Source of the DNA: Campylorhamphus procurvoides
Taxonomy: Eukaryota; Chordata; Aves; Passeriformes; Dendrocolaptidae
Direction of reading: 5' to 3'
DNA: 64,000 bases
Assembly: GCA_013396655.1 (NCBI GenBank)
Contig: WBMV01000270.1
Coordinates: 266,566 to 330,565 of the forward strand
In this document: positions 45,620 to 60,400 of the stretch, in pieces
Layout: each line of letters opens with the position of its first letter
Numbering within the stretch: the stretch's first letter is position 1
Translations under genes and position numbers: made by a program
The notes under the pieces: model-generated
What the model saw: the letters and a program-made list of their open reading frames with translations, nothing else
The model's database searches: none
What the model was told of the DNA's origin: nothing

Positions 45620-48600
45620 TATGAAAGTAGTTCTGTTTTCTCGCATAAGGAAAACCAGAGTGACACCTGATTCTGCTTTGGGAAGTGCTAACAGGCGGGT
45701 GCAGAGTGGGGAGAACAGAACATGGGGCATAAGAGAAGTGATAGACAATAGAGTGACTGAACTTGGGTGTCCTCATTTGGATTCTTCCTTTAAAAAAAAC
45801 CCCAGATACTTTTCATTTTCTTAAAACAGCTTGGATAGAGAGCCTCAGGAAAGAGGCTGTTTTTTATTTAATGTCTCGTTCTGCCAGTAGCAGAAAGGCA
45901 GCTGCAGTAATTTTGCCCAGTGGAGAGATATTAGAGCTAGAACACAAGTCTGAGAGAGTGGTTTTCAACAGCAGCAATCCTTCTCTGACCAGGTCCCTGA
46001 GCACAGCAGAGGGGAATTGCCAGAACAGTATCTACTGTAATGTTAGCTCTCCCTTACCAAATCTGTGGCATTAGGCGTAGAAGAAAGCATACCACTAACA
46101 TTATATTTTACTAATATCAATTAAAAGATCCCATTGCAACAATACAAAAAGATTAAAACAGCCAGACCAGATGAGCTCAGTGCCTGGTGTTTGCCTTCTG
46201 ATGACCCTCAGAGGCAAATACAGGAGGGAAGAAACTGCTACCTACCTCTTTTTCCATTTGGGATAGCACATGGATGTACATGTCTCAGAGAGAGATTCCC
46301 TTCCACTGCCAGGCGACTCATAGGCTGTCCCTGCAGACAGTCAAACTTTTCCTTTACCTAACCCAAGTGAAAATACTGCTCTTAAAATTACCAGAACTTG
46401 GTAGAAGGCTGTGCTTCCCTAATAAAATCTTCAGCAGGCATTCTGTAATTGAGTCTTGTCTGTAGCTCTGTAAGTTTTAATTTTGTAACTTGATTTTATG
46501 AGTTGTCTATTTCTCGTGTCATGAAAGTATCTGTTCCTCAGCAATTTTCAGAGAACTTTTTTGGGCTGATCACTGTTATACAGTCCTCCTGATGTGTATA
46601 GTTACATCTTGAGTGAAATAAAAGTATGTTTCGACTGTTGTTCCTCATCTGAAAGTCTCTAAGCCTTCAGTTATTATTTTCTCATTTTGAGGTTTTGTTT
46701 ACTTTTTATATGAATGTCCATGTGACTTTTCAGAAGTACAATGTATACTTACATGGTCCAGTGGAAGTTGCTCATTAATGCCTTAGGAACTCCATTTAAT
46801 AATCTAGGACAAAGCATAGCATTCAAGGGAAGAAGGAACTAGAATTTACACAATAGCATTAAAATGCTTCTTCTATTGCTCTGGACAGTTTCTTATGAAA
46901 AATCTCTTATTTAATTGGTACTGTACATAATAGAAATACTCTGCTCTGATCTGTCTATAATAATGGTTAAAGTTTGTGAAGGGCTTAAAGGAGGTCAGTT
47001 AATCCACACTGTACTGCACTGAGTTACACTGTTTTATCAGTAGTCACATTGTTCAAAATGTATTAAGCTCCGAACAAACAGCACTTGCTCATGAGTTACC
47101 TACAGGTCAGGAGATCTGCCTGGTACTTGAAATGCATGAGTAATATTACTGAACCTCTAAGGCGTAGTTTCTAGATACCAAAGAATTTCTTTCCTGCATA
47201 ACATTTCTGTAATGCTGCTGATTACTGTTCTTGCATCCCTTTATTTCTGTTGCACTTCATTTCACTGCACACGTTATTTCTTGTCATCTATACTATCAAG
47301 CAGATGGCTGCATCTTGACATGTAAGACCTTCCTAAGGTGCAATTTTAGAAATTCTCAGTGTTTATCCAGTTTTTATTTCTGTGTGAGAAATGAGAATTA
47401 CTACTAGACATTTCTGTAGGAGCAGAGGGTCCAGTTCTGAATGTTGTAAAAAATCTCTCCTCTCAGACCATCCACACATGAAAATTGTTCCTGATTACAC
47501 TCACCAATGAATTATAGCCAGGGAGCCAATACAGAATCATCCCATGTGTCAAACCTTGTTTTCTAGGGTCAGTGTGCAACTCACTGACCTACTCTGGAAC
47601 AAGTTCTGTTTCTTCCAGAATTGTTCTGCCCAGGAGCAACTCCATGCCACTTTCACTCCTGATAACCTGGGAGATTTGCAGAGAGGAGGCTCTTTTCAGG
47701 GGAGGAGGTTGACGAGAGCATGGAAATTCTAGTGCCATTGAAGAATTCAACAAACTGCAGAGCTGTCATGGTCAAAGGTTGCCTCCCCTCTTTCTATCAG
47801 TTGTCAGGCATGTCTGCAAGGAGCCCTGCCATGGACCAAGGCAAAACCCAGTGCTATTGGCAGCAACAGGAGACCTTGCTTGCTGAGTGCTATGAATCAA
47901 CTTAATGGCTACATAAATGGCATACCGAGATAGAAAAATAAGGTATTTTAATAAAGAAGAATTAATAGGGTTGTAGTATGTTCCACTCTGATTTGTGTGT
48001 TTGATTTGACTGTCTTTTTCTTTCTAATAATCTTCACTATGCTACAGTAGTAAGACAAACCACTGATGCTTATTTGGGGACTGTGACTTAAAATAGTACC
48101 GTTGATAGTAAGAGAAGCAATACAACTGAAAATATGGTGTTCTGTAGAAACGTTCAATTGTGTGTAGAAGAATATGCCAATTGTCAGAAGACCGTTCAAG
48201 TGGGATCACGACAGTGAATATGCAAATAACTTCCAAATGTCTTGAATGTAATGGAAAGCTGATGTCCAGATCCCCTGACATATTTTTCGTGGAATTCCTC
48301 AAATCTTGATTGAGGCAGCTTGAGTTCCTACAGATCTTGTAAAGAGTGTTGGAGTTCTTTGTAGTGTTAAACCAACCTGTCCTGTGCTGTATTTGATGTG
48401 AACAGGTTGAACAGGTCAGTAATACCCTGTGTTCATGTTTCTCATAAGCAAACATTGCTTTGACAAGCTGCATGTCACCAAAGACCGCTGGTGCACTTGA
48501 CTAACAGCCTGTTGCCTTTGTGGCTTTGCAAGTTCTTTGATTCTCTGTTGTTTGCCAGGGAACTGCAGAGCTGTTTGGGGATTTTTGGTGAAAAACTGTG

Positions 48601-51600
48601 GGGATTGCTCATTTTAATTTCCTTGAGGAAAACATGCATCATTGTTAAACAAGACTAGGATGTGTAATAAGACTTTTTTTTCCCTTGAGTGCATCATAAG
48701 CGAATACTATGAATTTCCTTGCCTTAAGCTAAATCAGAGGTTTAAATGAAAAAATGTTTACTTACCTTTAAATTTTGTCCTGGCTTTCCGCTTTATCTGC
48801 TTAATCTCAATAAGAGAAATCATGCAGTGATCTCCTCTAGTCAAATTCCAGGCAGGCAGGTGGGCAGTCCTAGGTGAAAGTGTTCCTAAAGATAACTGTT
48901 CTTCGGGAATATCTGAATACTACAAGTCACTTTAGGTAGATACATCTCCTGCAAATGACTGAAGGTGTTGTTATGCTGGAATGGGAACATTGTGACACTT
49001 GATAGTGAAAATATGATTTGCACTAGGAGCACTTTACTGTTGTGGTTGCACTGTTAAATGGCATCGGGAAGCAATTCCACAAACTTTTCTCATGGAAGGA
49101 AGGTAACTGTTGCTTGGTCTCCATCACAGCACACCGTGTGTGGTGTGGTGGGTGGTACCTCTTCACAGGGCTACAAGAGGCACCAGAGCAGAGAACTGAC
49201 TGAGTTAGAAATACAGTACTGGCCTTTGGTCTTTCACAAGCACACTTTCACAGCACCTGCATGTTGTTATCTGGCTTATTTTTGAGCATTACCCTCTATG
49301 TCAACATGCTGTTTTGACAAGGATCCCATTTTTTGAGTATTGCATTTTGAATTTTGTAGGGCTGTACTTCTAAATAAAATATTTTTCCCCTTTAAAAAAA
49401 AGGACTGTAAATTCCAATTGTGTTCAAGGAACCTCTTGGTTCCCTTTAAGCTCTCTTTCTAAGCATGAAAGACGAAATTTCAAAGAAATTGTATGACGAA
49501 GGAGAAGAGTGAGGGGAAATCACCCGGGAAGATGATGAAGCTGAAAAGAGAACACAGTGAGGAGCCTGAGAGTATGGAAGGTACTGAATGGTGTGTTTAT
49601 CTTTGTTGTTTGCTATTATTGTATGTAATTACATGTAGACTGTGTTTTACAGAGCATTCAAAAGGTAAGTTCTTCCTCCTAGGAGCTTGCTCAATGCAAA
49701 AGGAAACTGAGGGGGTGTCAATGTTTGCCTATAATCACACTTAAGAAAGCATACCAAGTCTAGTTCAGCTCAGTAAATAGAGGATCTATTTCACTCTTAT
49801 ATAAAAGTTCACATGTTGCTCAATGAGATATCTGTACATCTAAATGTGTTTACCTTTGTTCATGCCCAATGTTTTTGTGCCCATAATCTCATCATCAGAC
49901 TATTGTCTTGCTTGGTTTAGCCATGCATCCTTGGTCTTCTTTTTCTGGTGATTACCTTTCTGTGACATTGTAAGTTACCTACACATAACCCAAGTCACTT
50001 AATGAAATTTTTGTGTTTTTTCCTCGATAGCAGCAGTTTCTCTCTGCACTGAGAGCAGAAGTTGGGTGGTGTCAGCAGTTATTTTTGCTGCTGTATGCAT
50101 AATGACGCAAGAGAGAGTACTTCTCGTGCTTTGGGGAGTTTTATTTCTACCTCAGAGCTTAGAATAGGGAAATAATGCTGAGCGTGAGTAGATGTAATTT
50201 ATATCCCATCTGAGAGTAATGAGACATGTAGACTGTCCAGCTGGAGGGCTATGTTTTACATATTCTATAACATGGTAGTACTGCTTAACAGGGCCACTGA
50301 TAAAAGCATTATAACTCCATTATCAGGATCAGATGCAAGGCTGCAATACATTCCTTTTGGAAGATAACTTTTTTAATAGTATTTTATATGTGTTGAAAAT
50401 CTGTCTTAGCAGTTAGGTAGCTAGAACACCAAAATGCACTATGCTCGTCTGGTAAATTTTGTGAGGTTTTATAAAATTTTTCTAGCTCAAGGACACGGTG
50501 GAGCTGCTGTGGAGTTTGCCACTTTGGTCATACATTTGGCCTTGCAATCTTGTTGAGAAACCTGAATATCACTACTCAGTACCTTACCCATTCAGGGTTT
50601 GGGGTCTTTCTTCCTTTTAGGATGAGTTCTAGCAAACTCCTTTACTATTTTAAACTGAGTTTGTGAAAGGTAACATACTTACTATAGCAGGAGCCCTTTC
50701 TAATTATGTGCACTATACTCACATTAATAGGTTGTGCTGGATCCATAGTATTCACTCTTCCCACACTGATGAAGCAGAAGTATCCTGGGGGCCAGGTTGG
50801 CTATAAAGACTTTGATCCCACCACCAGAGGATTTTAGTGGTCTGGGTCCAACTAGGTTTTTCCTTCAGATGGCCAATTAGATGGTCTGATGCTTTTTGTT
50901 TAGATTGCTCAACCAGGATGTGGGAGATGTTGAATCATATTCCTTCCCTTTTTAAAGGGATTATGAACCCAGATTTACTCCCTTACAGGAAAATCCTTCA
51001 ACTCCTAAGAAGAATCTTGGCCAATGTGTTTTCCTACCCCTTCTCTTAAAGTGAACCATGTTTTTGTCACAAAGAAGAGATCAAGAGCCTGTGTGCCACC
51101 TCAGTGGGTTGAGTGGGATGCCAGGGGAAGTTTGCTCAAATATATAGTGCAAGAAATTCAGACCTTAGGCAGAAGGAAAAAGTGATTCCAGGGAGCACTC
51201 TGACATCAGAGCTGTTGAGTAAGCCTGGGCATGGGTAAAGGCCTCCCTTCCTCCATGGGCTGCCTTTGAAGAGGAAGAGCTGATCTGTATGGTGAAACTG
51301 AGGAGAACTGGGTGTCAGATCCTCCCTGGCAAAGGGCTCTGGCTGCCTGGCAGAGATGCTTGCTTTCTGAGAGGGAAAAGCTCCTCTTCCTGGAGTTTCT
51401 TATGGGCTGGTGCAAGAGCTCCTCAGCAACACAATTCTCTCACATCCCTTCCTCAACAGGTGCTCTGTCCATGCCGGGTAGGGGAACACCACAGGTCTGC
51501 CTGCTCTGGTCAGGCATTTCTTGCTGTAAATTCCCCTGGTATCGCTTGTTCAAAATGCAGAATGTGCTCTGTTTCCCCTGCTGATGTTAAAAATACATGC

Positions 51601-54600
51601 AGGACCAACAGTTAAAAATAAAAACCAGAAGCAGTCAAGCTGAACTGCTTTGATACGAAACTACCCCTCCAGACCTCCCCTGTGCCTGAAGCTACATGTG
51701 ACAATGGCAGCCTTGGTGTGGAGAGGGTGTGGAGTTGGGTATCTTTGTGCTTTAGCTCAGCATCATCAATGCTCACTCCCTGCTGCTCTTACTTTGATCT
51801 TCATTGTTACTTACAAATGCTCAAATCTTGAGGTTTCTATGGTCTACTTTTTTTCTGATACTTCTTGCCTGGATTTGTCAGCGATTTGAAAGTGCCTAGA
51901 CTTTCAAAATATGTCTATGTGAAGAAAGCAAAGGGTATTTTTTTTATTCCCTGTGAATACAGTAACTATTGGCAAACATGAACAGAGAGCAAAGGCCTTG
52001 GTCAGACTTACAGGCATTTTTAAGAAAGGATAAATTAAAATTTTTGTGTTTCATTTCACAGTATTTTCATTATGTGTTTACAATAGTCGATGCAAATTTT
52101 CAGGTGAGAAGCTGCATATTTTTGGTATTTTGTGAAATTACTACTTTCTAAAATTGTTTTTTCTACTGTTTTTTAAAGTCATATAGAAGACAGTCTATGG
52201 AAACTGTTATGCTGTTACCAGCTGCATGCTAAGTCTCCCATTTAACCTCAGTGCCAAATGGCTATTTAGTGAAATCTGCTTCTTTCTGCATAACATTTAG
52301 CATGTAGTTCCACAACTGTTACAAGCAGATATAGAAACATAGATTTATACATCGGTGTGCTGCCCCCAGGCTTTTTTATTATTCAAGTCTAGTTTAAAGC
52401 TCTTTCGATGAGCTCTGCTGTCTCTTGGGAAGTGGGAACATGCTACCAAATGGGCACAAATGTGGCAAAGATGCTCCCAAAAAGAGTCACTGCCAATCTG
52501 TAGTCTGACTTCTACCACGAGTCACTCTTTCTCACCATCTCCCATGTGTGTCAGCGCTGGTGTTTGAGCCATTATGTCAGACTGGGGAGGGGATCTAGGT
52601 GGAAAATAAGCCATCAAAGGAATTTAATAGTTTTCATTAGGATCTATTCTTTGATCTGAGTGACTGTCTGCCCAAACGCTTGTGTCAGTATGAAGGAGCA
52701 AGCTGCAATGCCTGAGTCCTGAGACAGTATCAATAACAAAAAATAAAAATCACTGTGGTTTTGTTATACCTCATCTCAAAATGACCTTCACCTCTCACAC
52801 CTCCAAAGCAGTGCGCATTCTTGAAAACAGATTAAAAGAGAAAAAGTTTTGAGATGTTGATGTGGTCATCACTTTTTATTAACAGACAAAGCTAGTAGCT
52901 AAATTCAGTTTAAATTCATGAAGACTTTTTTCTCTCAACTTGCTTTCAATTCCAGACAGTGTTTTGGATATATTTATTATTATTATTATTCCCTGAGTGG
53001 TCTTTTCGATCAGCTCTACCCCTTTGCTCATGGAAAGCCATTGCACATATTTTAAACTATTGTAACTCCACTGACGTTGACAGGACTTATCTTTCCTGAT
53101 GAAAGAGCAAAGAGTTGAACTGCAAATGCTGAAGAGTTTTGCAGCTACAGGCAGTCACTGCATGTTTTTCCGTCTGAATAGGTAAGTCCACAGCTGGCAA
53201 TTTTTTCTGCCAGGCAATGTGATGGGGTTACAAGACCCTTTAGACATGCAAATTTCATGGCTTCTAACCTCTGGAAAGCAGAGCTTTTGAAAGGAGTGTT
53301 GATGTGTGAACTTACGGTTTAAGCAGACCTTCCAGTGCTCTGCAGAATAAAAATCAGGAAAACAAAGCTTTCTAGCTTCTGATGATTATAAAAAATTGCA
53401 TGGAAGGCTACTCTAAAATCTCTAGAATTCCATTATGTTATGTTTCGTGTTTCATATCTTTCTTATTGTGTCCCTGTGGAGAAAATATTGGCAAGTAACT
53501 TCAGAGAACCAGTCACAAAGGTAATGAAAATATTTGCTTTTCAGAAGGTTAAGATCGGTATCACACAGACAAAAGCTGCTTTAAAACTTCCTCAAAGGCA
53601 TGGTGAAATTACTGTCAGAGTGTGAACTCAATGGCAACATTTCTATCAAATTCATTCTGGAACTGGCACTGTCTAGTATGTAAAGGAAAGACAAAAAAAT
53701 TGGGAAATGGCTTCTTTCATCCATCCTACTATTTATGCAATTTGTTCTCTCTCTTCTGAGCTTCAGCTCCTTTTCATCAGGCTTTGAGAAAACCTTTTTA
53801 AAAGCAGTACTATCAGAATCAAGGCTAGCATAGTGAGAAATAGATCTAATTTTTTGAGATACCACAAGGACAAAAATAAGTTAGATCATACAAGAGAAGG
53901 ATGAAGTCACTCTGCCTGTTCTGCCACTTCTTCTTTCGAGTCAGTGCCTTAAGCACTAGTAATCATGTTGTAGCCTGGGGTAGCTCTTTTTAGAGTGTGA
54001 AGATTACCTTTTTTTTATTTTTAATTTGAAAAAAAGTTTGCAACACTTCTGGTTTGTTCAGTAAGGGCCTTATCCTGGATAGCTCCTCCTGATATCTGTA
54101 GGAATCTACAATCCCACAGTGCTGTGTTTCTTGATACTTCTGAAGTTTACTATTTATTCCCTGCTGATCTGTATACTTTTTGTATCCTCAGCATTCTCAA
54201 GCTCCTCTCTTGCACTTAGGTTCTCTTTCACCAAATGTATTTTCCCCCAAATCAGCTTTTGCCTCGGATGTTCCTTTTTTGTGGTATTGCATGTGATATG
54301 TGAAAAAGGAGCATGATTTCTTCAGCTATGTCCCATACCTATACTATAGACAGAGCTGTACTACACTGTAGTATAGTCAGCTATAGTACTGTGTGTCAGC
54401 TATACCGATGGTACCAGGAATGAGGGAACAGTGGAGCTGGCTTGCCCACTGAGAGAGGAGAGCATTGCTGCTCCTTGGATTCACTCCTTGGATTCAAGCT
54501 TCCTTGAGCTGATTCATAGCAAAGCTGCTGAAAACTCAACACGGGGTTTTATAGACACAGAGTGAGGAGGAGTCAGGTCCTCTCCCTGCTGTGGAACACA

Positions 54601-57378
54601 CAGCAACTATGATCACACTCCACTCTGCAGTGGAGAAACTGGCAGAGAGGTGGTCTCTAGTGTAAGTTTTAGCCTTGGCTCTGAAAGGAGCCAGACAATC
54701 GCCTTGGGCACTTCACATGGCCTGGAATTGTTCCTGATCATGTAAGTGTCTCTGTTCACATATTGAATTGCCCAGCTCCTTTCATAGTGTCAACTTAGAT
54801 GTGGAAGAACAGCAAACAGGTACGTAGTCCCATGTTCCTGAGTAATCCTGTTGGCACTGATGGTGACGTGGGGTGCACACAGCAGTGGGACAGATGAGGA
54901 TGTCTGCTGGGCCAGGGCTCTCCTCAGACAAAGGTTTTTAAGGCATGCTGTCTGAACCCTTTAGCTGCAGCCCACATTTCTCAACACACATGATGCTGGC
55001 AGATGTAGTTACCTTCCTCTCAGGCAGAATTTTATGCAGCATGGCAGGAATATGTTAAATGTTTCCTGAAAATAAATGAAAGCTTCACAGACTGAGCAGG
55101 AGAGCACCAAGAGGAAAGAAAACCCTATGCAGTTTCCTGGCACAAAGCATCATGTTTAGGCATAGTAAGTAGTCAGTTTTACATAAATAATGTAGTTTTT
55201 TGCCATTACAAATAAACATTCACATACATATGGTTTTCATAATTTCTCTTTGCTGACTTCTAACTTTCCAGTCTTCTGCATTTTATTCATTGCAGCTAGT
55301 TTACAGTACTGATAAATTTAATTTTTGACAATTCACGCAATGCAGATACATTTTTTCCCTAAACAAATAGTAGTGCCAACAAAAGTTAGTTTTTAAGTTT
55401 AGAGTTGCTACCACTGAGCTACAACAAAAGGTTGAGGTTATTGTTGTTAGAAGTTTTCTCTTGTATGATGTTTTGGGGTTTTTTTAATAAAGATTTTGTA
55501 AGGGAATGAGCAGATGAAAGAGTTGGGTCTGGCTTAAATTTCAAGGATGAAATTACAGAATTTCCACTCAACACGTAGGAGGTTTATTGTATGTTTTGAG
55601 CAGAGAATCAGGGATTTCATTTACAACTGTATTTGAACTTAGAAAGTGAAACTGTTTAAATGTGGAATATCACATTAAAACTTGTTTAAAAATCTATTTC
55701 TGCATTTAGATTTTGTAGGGAGTACAGGTTAAAATATTTCCTTGCATAGACACCTCTTATACCAAAGGATTTTTGCCTCTCAAGTTTTCAAGAAATTGAA
55801 AGTGCACGTTGTTGATATTCCCCATATTGCAAAACTGTTTTAACTATGGATACTGTAAAAACAATGCTGGTAACTGTCTTGCTGGGAATTGTGATTGAAA
55901 AGGATAATGAGATGGGATAATCAGACATGTCTCAGCAAAGAAAGGGATTAGAAGAAAATTGAAATCTCTGCTATTGGTAGCTAACTCCTCATTCATGATT
56001 TCAGCTTTTCTCATCACTGTTTTTCCATCCAGTAACTCCAGAAACAAAACTGCAGAGCTATGGCAGTGTTCCACAACCTAACAGATCAACTCTGCCAACA
56101 GAGATATAGTTGAGGAAATTCCTGCCTCCACAGCTGTGAAAATCCTGCCAACTATTGCTCAATTTGTGTCTTGTTGCATGCTTTTGAGATAATCATTAGT
56201 AATTTTTGATCTCAAGCATTTAATAATTTTTCTGGCCCTTCTGCTGTTCAAGGTACAGTGAATCTCATTTTTTTCCCCAGAAAACTCCTGGATTACTGTG
56301 AGGCAAAGTGTACCTCTGAATTTTGGAGGGTCTGTTGCATGAAAGCACATCTCTGGTAGGAAGTATTCTGAGTTTCAAACTTCTCAGGGAAGGACAATAA
56401 CACACATATGAAGAAAAGTAAACTTGGGCCTCTTAGTTAAACAGGTGGGGAGAAGAGGTTACCCAGGCAGTCTTATGTGGTTCACTGCCATAGTATGCAA
56501 AGCTCTCAGAAAAACTTTTATTGAAAGACAAACATATAAAATGAAACATGATGGAGTTGGATTGTGTTAGACCAACAGACTCTTTGAGAAGCTGTTTCCT
56601 ACAATAAGGAAACATATCCTTCCTTCCTGGGAGTTTCAATTAAGCCTTTTCATGGAGTCTTGTGGAATGCAGGGATAAGGAAGCAGTGAGAAACATGGAT
56701 TACATATGCATAGAGCTAGCTAAAAGGGAGAAAGCACTGCTGAGTGTTAATAAGTACTGGGTGAGGAAGGAATTCATGAACTGGGTGCTGTGATGGCAAC
56801 AAGTATACTGGGTAGAAATATCTGTGGAAGGAAGGACCCTGTTGTGTATGGCAAGTGTGCTGCTAATGTGATCTTAGAGTGGTCAGGTGAGGTATATCCA
56901 GCAGGAAAGAGGGAAGCTTGCTGCCCTGATTCAAAGATATTCAGGAGATTTCATTTAAATTTTGCACATGCTTCTGATTTGCTTCCAATAAACAAACATG
57001 AACTGAGACTGAAGGGTTCCCAGAGTGGTCAGCAGAATGGAGGATTTTGTGCTGGAAATGAGTGGAAAATGGACTGTATTTAGTCTAGCAAAACAAAGCC
57101 TTAGTGGGGATCAGGAGTGCTTCTTATTAGCAGTATAAATACCAGAGAGGATGCCAATGAGCAGGTGGGACTAACCTATCTGTGAATAGAAATGTGTCCT
57201 TCAAATGAGAAAGTGCTTCCTAACCATGGAACAAATCTTCTAACCAAAAAAATGTTTTGCAGGGGCATTGGTCAAGCACTGGCATTGGTGCCCAGAGGCC
57301 AAATCTCCATCTTTGAAACTATATAAAACTTGACCAGGTGAGACTTTGTGCAACTTTATCTGCTTTGAATTTAAGTAA
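45620..57378. other. Intergenic DNA upstream of IL6, no gene seen
   Basis: About 11.8 kb of AT-rich sequence with short chance frames. An exon-like open piece at 49464-49580 has a good donor but an in-frame stop at its left edge. There is a (TTA)n run at 52976-52990 and a cluster of small inverted repeats at 54339-54405. No RNA gene or full-length transposon was recognised. Confidence 0.5.
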
Positions 57379-57432
57379 GGAGGTGGTCTAGATGACCTTA
57401 AGAGGTGCTTTCCACCTGAATGATCCCATGCT
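57379..57432 (+). mobile_element. Diverged CR1 LINE 3' terminal fragment
   Basis: GGAGGTGGTCTAGATGACCT followed by AGAGGTGCTTTCCACCTGAATGATCC matches the CR1 3' end pattern (GACTAGATGACCTTTAGAGG, CCTTCCAACC, then the terminal repeat) with several changes. Short and old. Confidence 0.55.
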
Positions 57433-60400
57433 CCATTAGAACAAAGAAGTTCCCAGACACCTTTCACATCACAAGAGTGAGAAGCAAAAGAAAAGAAAGA
57501 AAAAGCCCTCAAAACCCAAAATGCTCTTAAGGCAGACCTTTACAACAGGATTATTTCATACATTTAAGTGCCAGGCAGGAAAGAGGCCTGAGGACCAGGG
57601 TGTTCTTTCCAGGCTCTGAGCCTTGTAGGGAAGACATGAAGGGACAAGACAGAACATGCCTTGCCATCTCTTTGGGGTCTCCCAGCTTAGCAGCAGCAAT
57701 GACCACTTTTTGATACAGAAGAATTTGGCAGATTATTTATTGGTTGTCTTTCTCACTCGTGTCCTCAATATAGTTTTCACAAGATTCAGGGTATTTTGCA
57801 GGATTGCTGGGAACTGTCGAGTAATGAACCAAAAGAAGTGATGAGAAGCAGAATTAGAATATAGTAAAGGATTGGGGATGGGGAGGAAAGAAAGAATCAA
57901 AAGAGAATTAAATTGAAGAAGGAAAAAGAGGAGGTCAGGAGAAACCCAGATTTACTAAAGAGGTCTGCAAAATTGAATTCTTTTGACAGGTTCAATGGTA
58001 CAGCCTCTCCTAAATAATTTAGAAAGTGAAATGAAGTGGGGAATAGAAACTGACCTGACTTTTATTTTTGCATCATGGAATTCTAGTACTTCCAAAAGAA
58101 GGGGCTTTAGCCTGGGCAGAGTCAGCAATAGCATTTTGACTCAGCTCTCTCTCCTAATTCCTTCTCCATATAGCCTATGTGAGTTGGTAGGACCATCTCT
58201 AGAGGACAGAGGTAATTGTTTCTTTAGGCGTATTCATGCCTGAGACTAGCAGAAAAGATCTGTTTCTCATTTGTAACTCAGTTTTCTACCAATGTCATTC
58301 CACTGAAATAAACTCAGGTAATTTAGTTCTTAGTCCACTAGACATACTATTAACACAGAAATACATGTGCATTGACCAGGATGATACTTTTCTGAGCTAA
58401 ACAGAAATATTATAATTGGATGGCCAGAAAAATGTATTTTAATGGCTATTTTTTCTTTTCTTTTTCTTTACACTGGAGTAGCAGGCAAAAAATAAACATA
58501 CAAGGGAAATCTGAGGAATTTAAAAGATATTTTCATGTGAAATGGTATCTTATTCACTGCTTTTGTTTGCATCTGAAAGGAAAAATTTCACATACTTTTG
58601 GTAATTTTTGGATTGAGATACACCTGTTGTTTCTAATGCTAAAGAAGTAGTAAGGCTCAGCTTGCCCTAAGCTCTGCATCCAAAATATAAGCCTTTATTG
58701 AATCATGTTGTAGTTATCTTGATATGGGCAAGGAATTCTTGGCACCTGCAAGGTGCAGGACAGCAACATATGCAAAACATGTATAGGTATACATCCAAAA
58801 CATGCAGCTTTTCTCTGATATTGCACTGTTTCAGCATTGCACCGAGAGCCAAGGAACGTCTTTCTGCCTACTGGTGCCCTGCAGTCTTCTGCCTCTCAGG
58901 TGACCATCCCGTGGCATGGGTGACTCATGCTGCAGATCACCTGCAGCGCACACCCCAGTATTGCTGCTCTCAGCCTGCCTCCTGAGCTCTGCGTGGATAA
59001 CGAGTGTGTGAGAGGAGTTGCTTGGTGAGGTGGCAGATACCCTGCTCTCCCAGCCCAGCCATGGGCAGGGACACAGTTCTGAGAAATGAAACAAGAACCT
59101 CCCCAGGAAAAAAAAAATCTTAGAATTGTTTGGAAATGCCCTGCATTCTTTGCCCAGAGGCAGAAAGGAGTGGATGGGCAGGCATCTCTCCAGTGACTCA
59201 AAGACCCAGTGCAGTCACATATGTGCTGGAGGAAGATGCATCATTCTGGGGAAGCCATCACACACTTCCAGTGGCATTGCATGACACCCAAGGCTGTCAC
59301 AACAGAGAAGTGTGATAGCTTGGCAGTCAGACACTTCCAGGGAGGCCAAGTGAAAACCGCAATATGTCTGTGCTTGTACAGAGGAGGAATTCTCAAATGC
59401 TTTATTCCACTTTTCTTACACTGAAGTTTTTCTTTTCCTCTATGGTCAAAACAGTAACTGTCTCACGAGTAATAACCCCAGTCAGCTGCAGATGTTTGCC
59501 TCTGATAATGTCTTTATATCACACACACTTCCTGTCAGGACACATTTTCTTTCTCACCCTAGCTATAGTTAGTAGGACTGATACTCTGAGTGGCTAAGAG
59601 TTGGCACTGCATCCTCTTATGAACCCTCTGGTCTTTGAGGATCACCTCTTGCATGCATCCTTGCTACCCCTTCCAATGTCTCCTTTCAGCTTTAGGAGCG
59701 CTCAATTGCAAGTGGTCTCCGTATCTGTCTCCTGCAGTGTGATTTCTGTGTTTATCTCCTGTTTTGGATCCCAAAGACCTTCCCTTATCTGATTCACATT
59801 TTCTGGGTGGACTGGCTATATTCCACTCCTGAGACCTCTTGCTGCAGCTTGTCTTTCTTAGTGGAGGGTGCAACATAGCTTGGAGACAGTGCTGCCGCAG
59901 CCCACCCAAGAAACAGCGAAAGGAAAACTGCATTATCTCCAAGGTGCAAGGACTCCTGTGGAGGGGCTTGAATCCAGTGCTGGACCTGATTACCACTACC
60001 TTGCAAAGACCTCAAGAGTTAAGGGTCACAGCCTAGGCACACCACTGGAAGGCACAACCTATGTTTGTGACAGAGTGCTGGTCCTTCTCATGCACTCCAG
60101 CAGAGACATGGTTACATCATCCGAAGTGCCAGATGCCTCCTTCATTGTGCTGTCCCAAGCTTACACTGGAGAGTCAGTCTTTATTAGCACTGCTGGAAAA
60201 ACACCACCAGTCCATGGTAGGTTGGTCCTTTCTTTTCCCTTGACCATCTGTCAGGGGAATGACTGTAAGTGATGATGGATGTAGGACAGTCTCCCTGCAC
60301 AAGAGGGCAGGGAACAGTGTAGAGCTTGAAACTAGGTGATACAGGGCCTTTTCAGGACGGTCTGGTCTGAGATGCCACATAGTCAACAAGGTCTTTGCCC

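Noticed and set aside
45123..45776. Lys/Glu/Arg repeat protein (KKRKEKK units)
   Set aside because: Pure translation of the (CTTTT)n microsatellite on the opposite strand.
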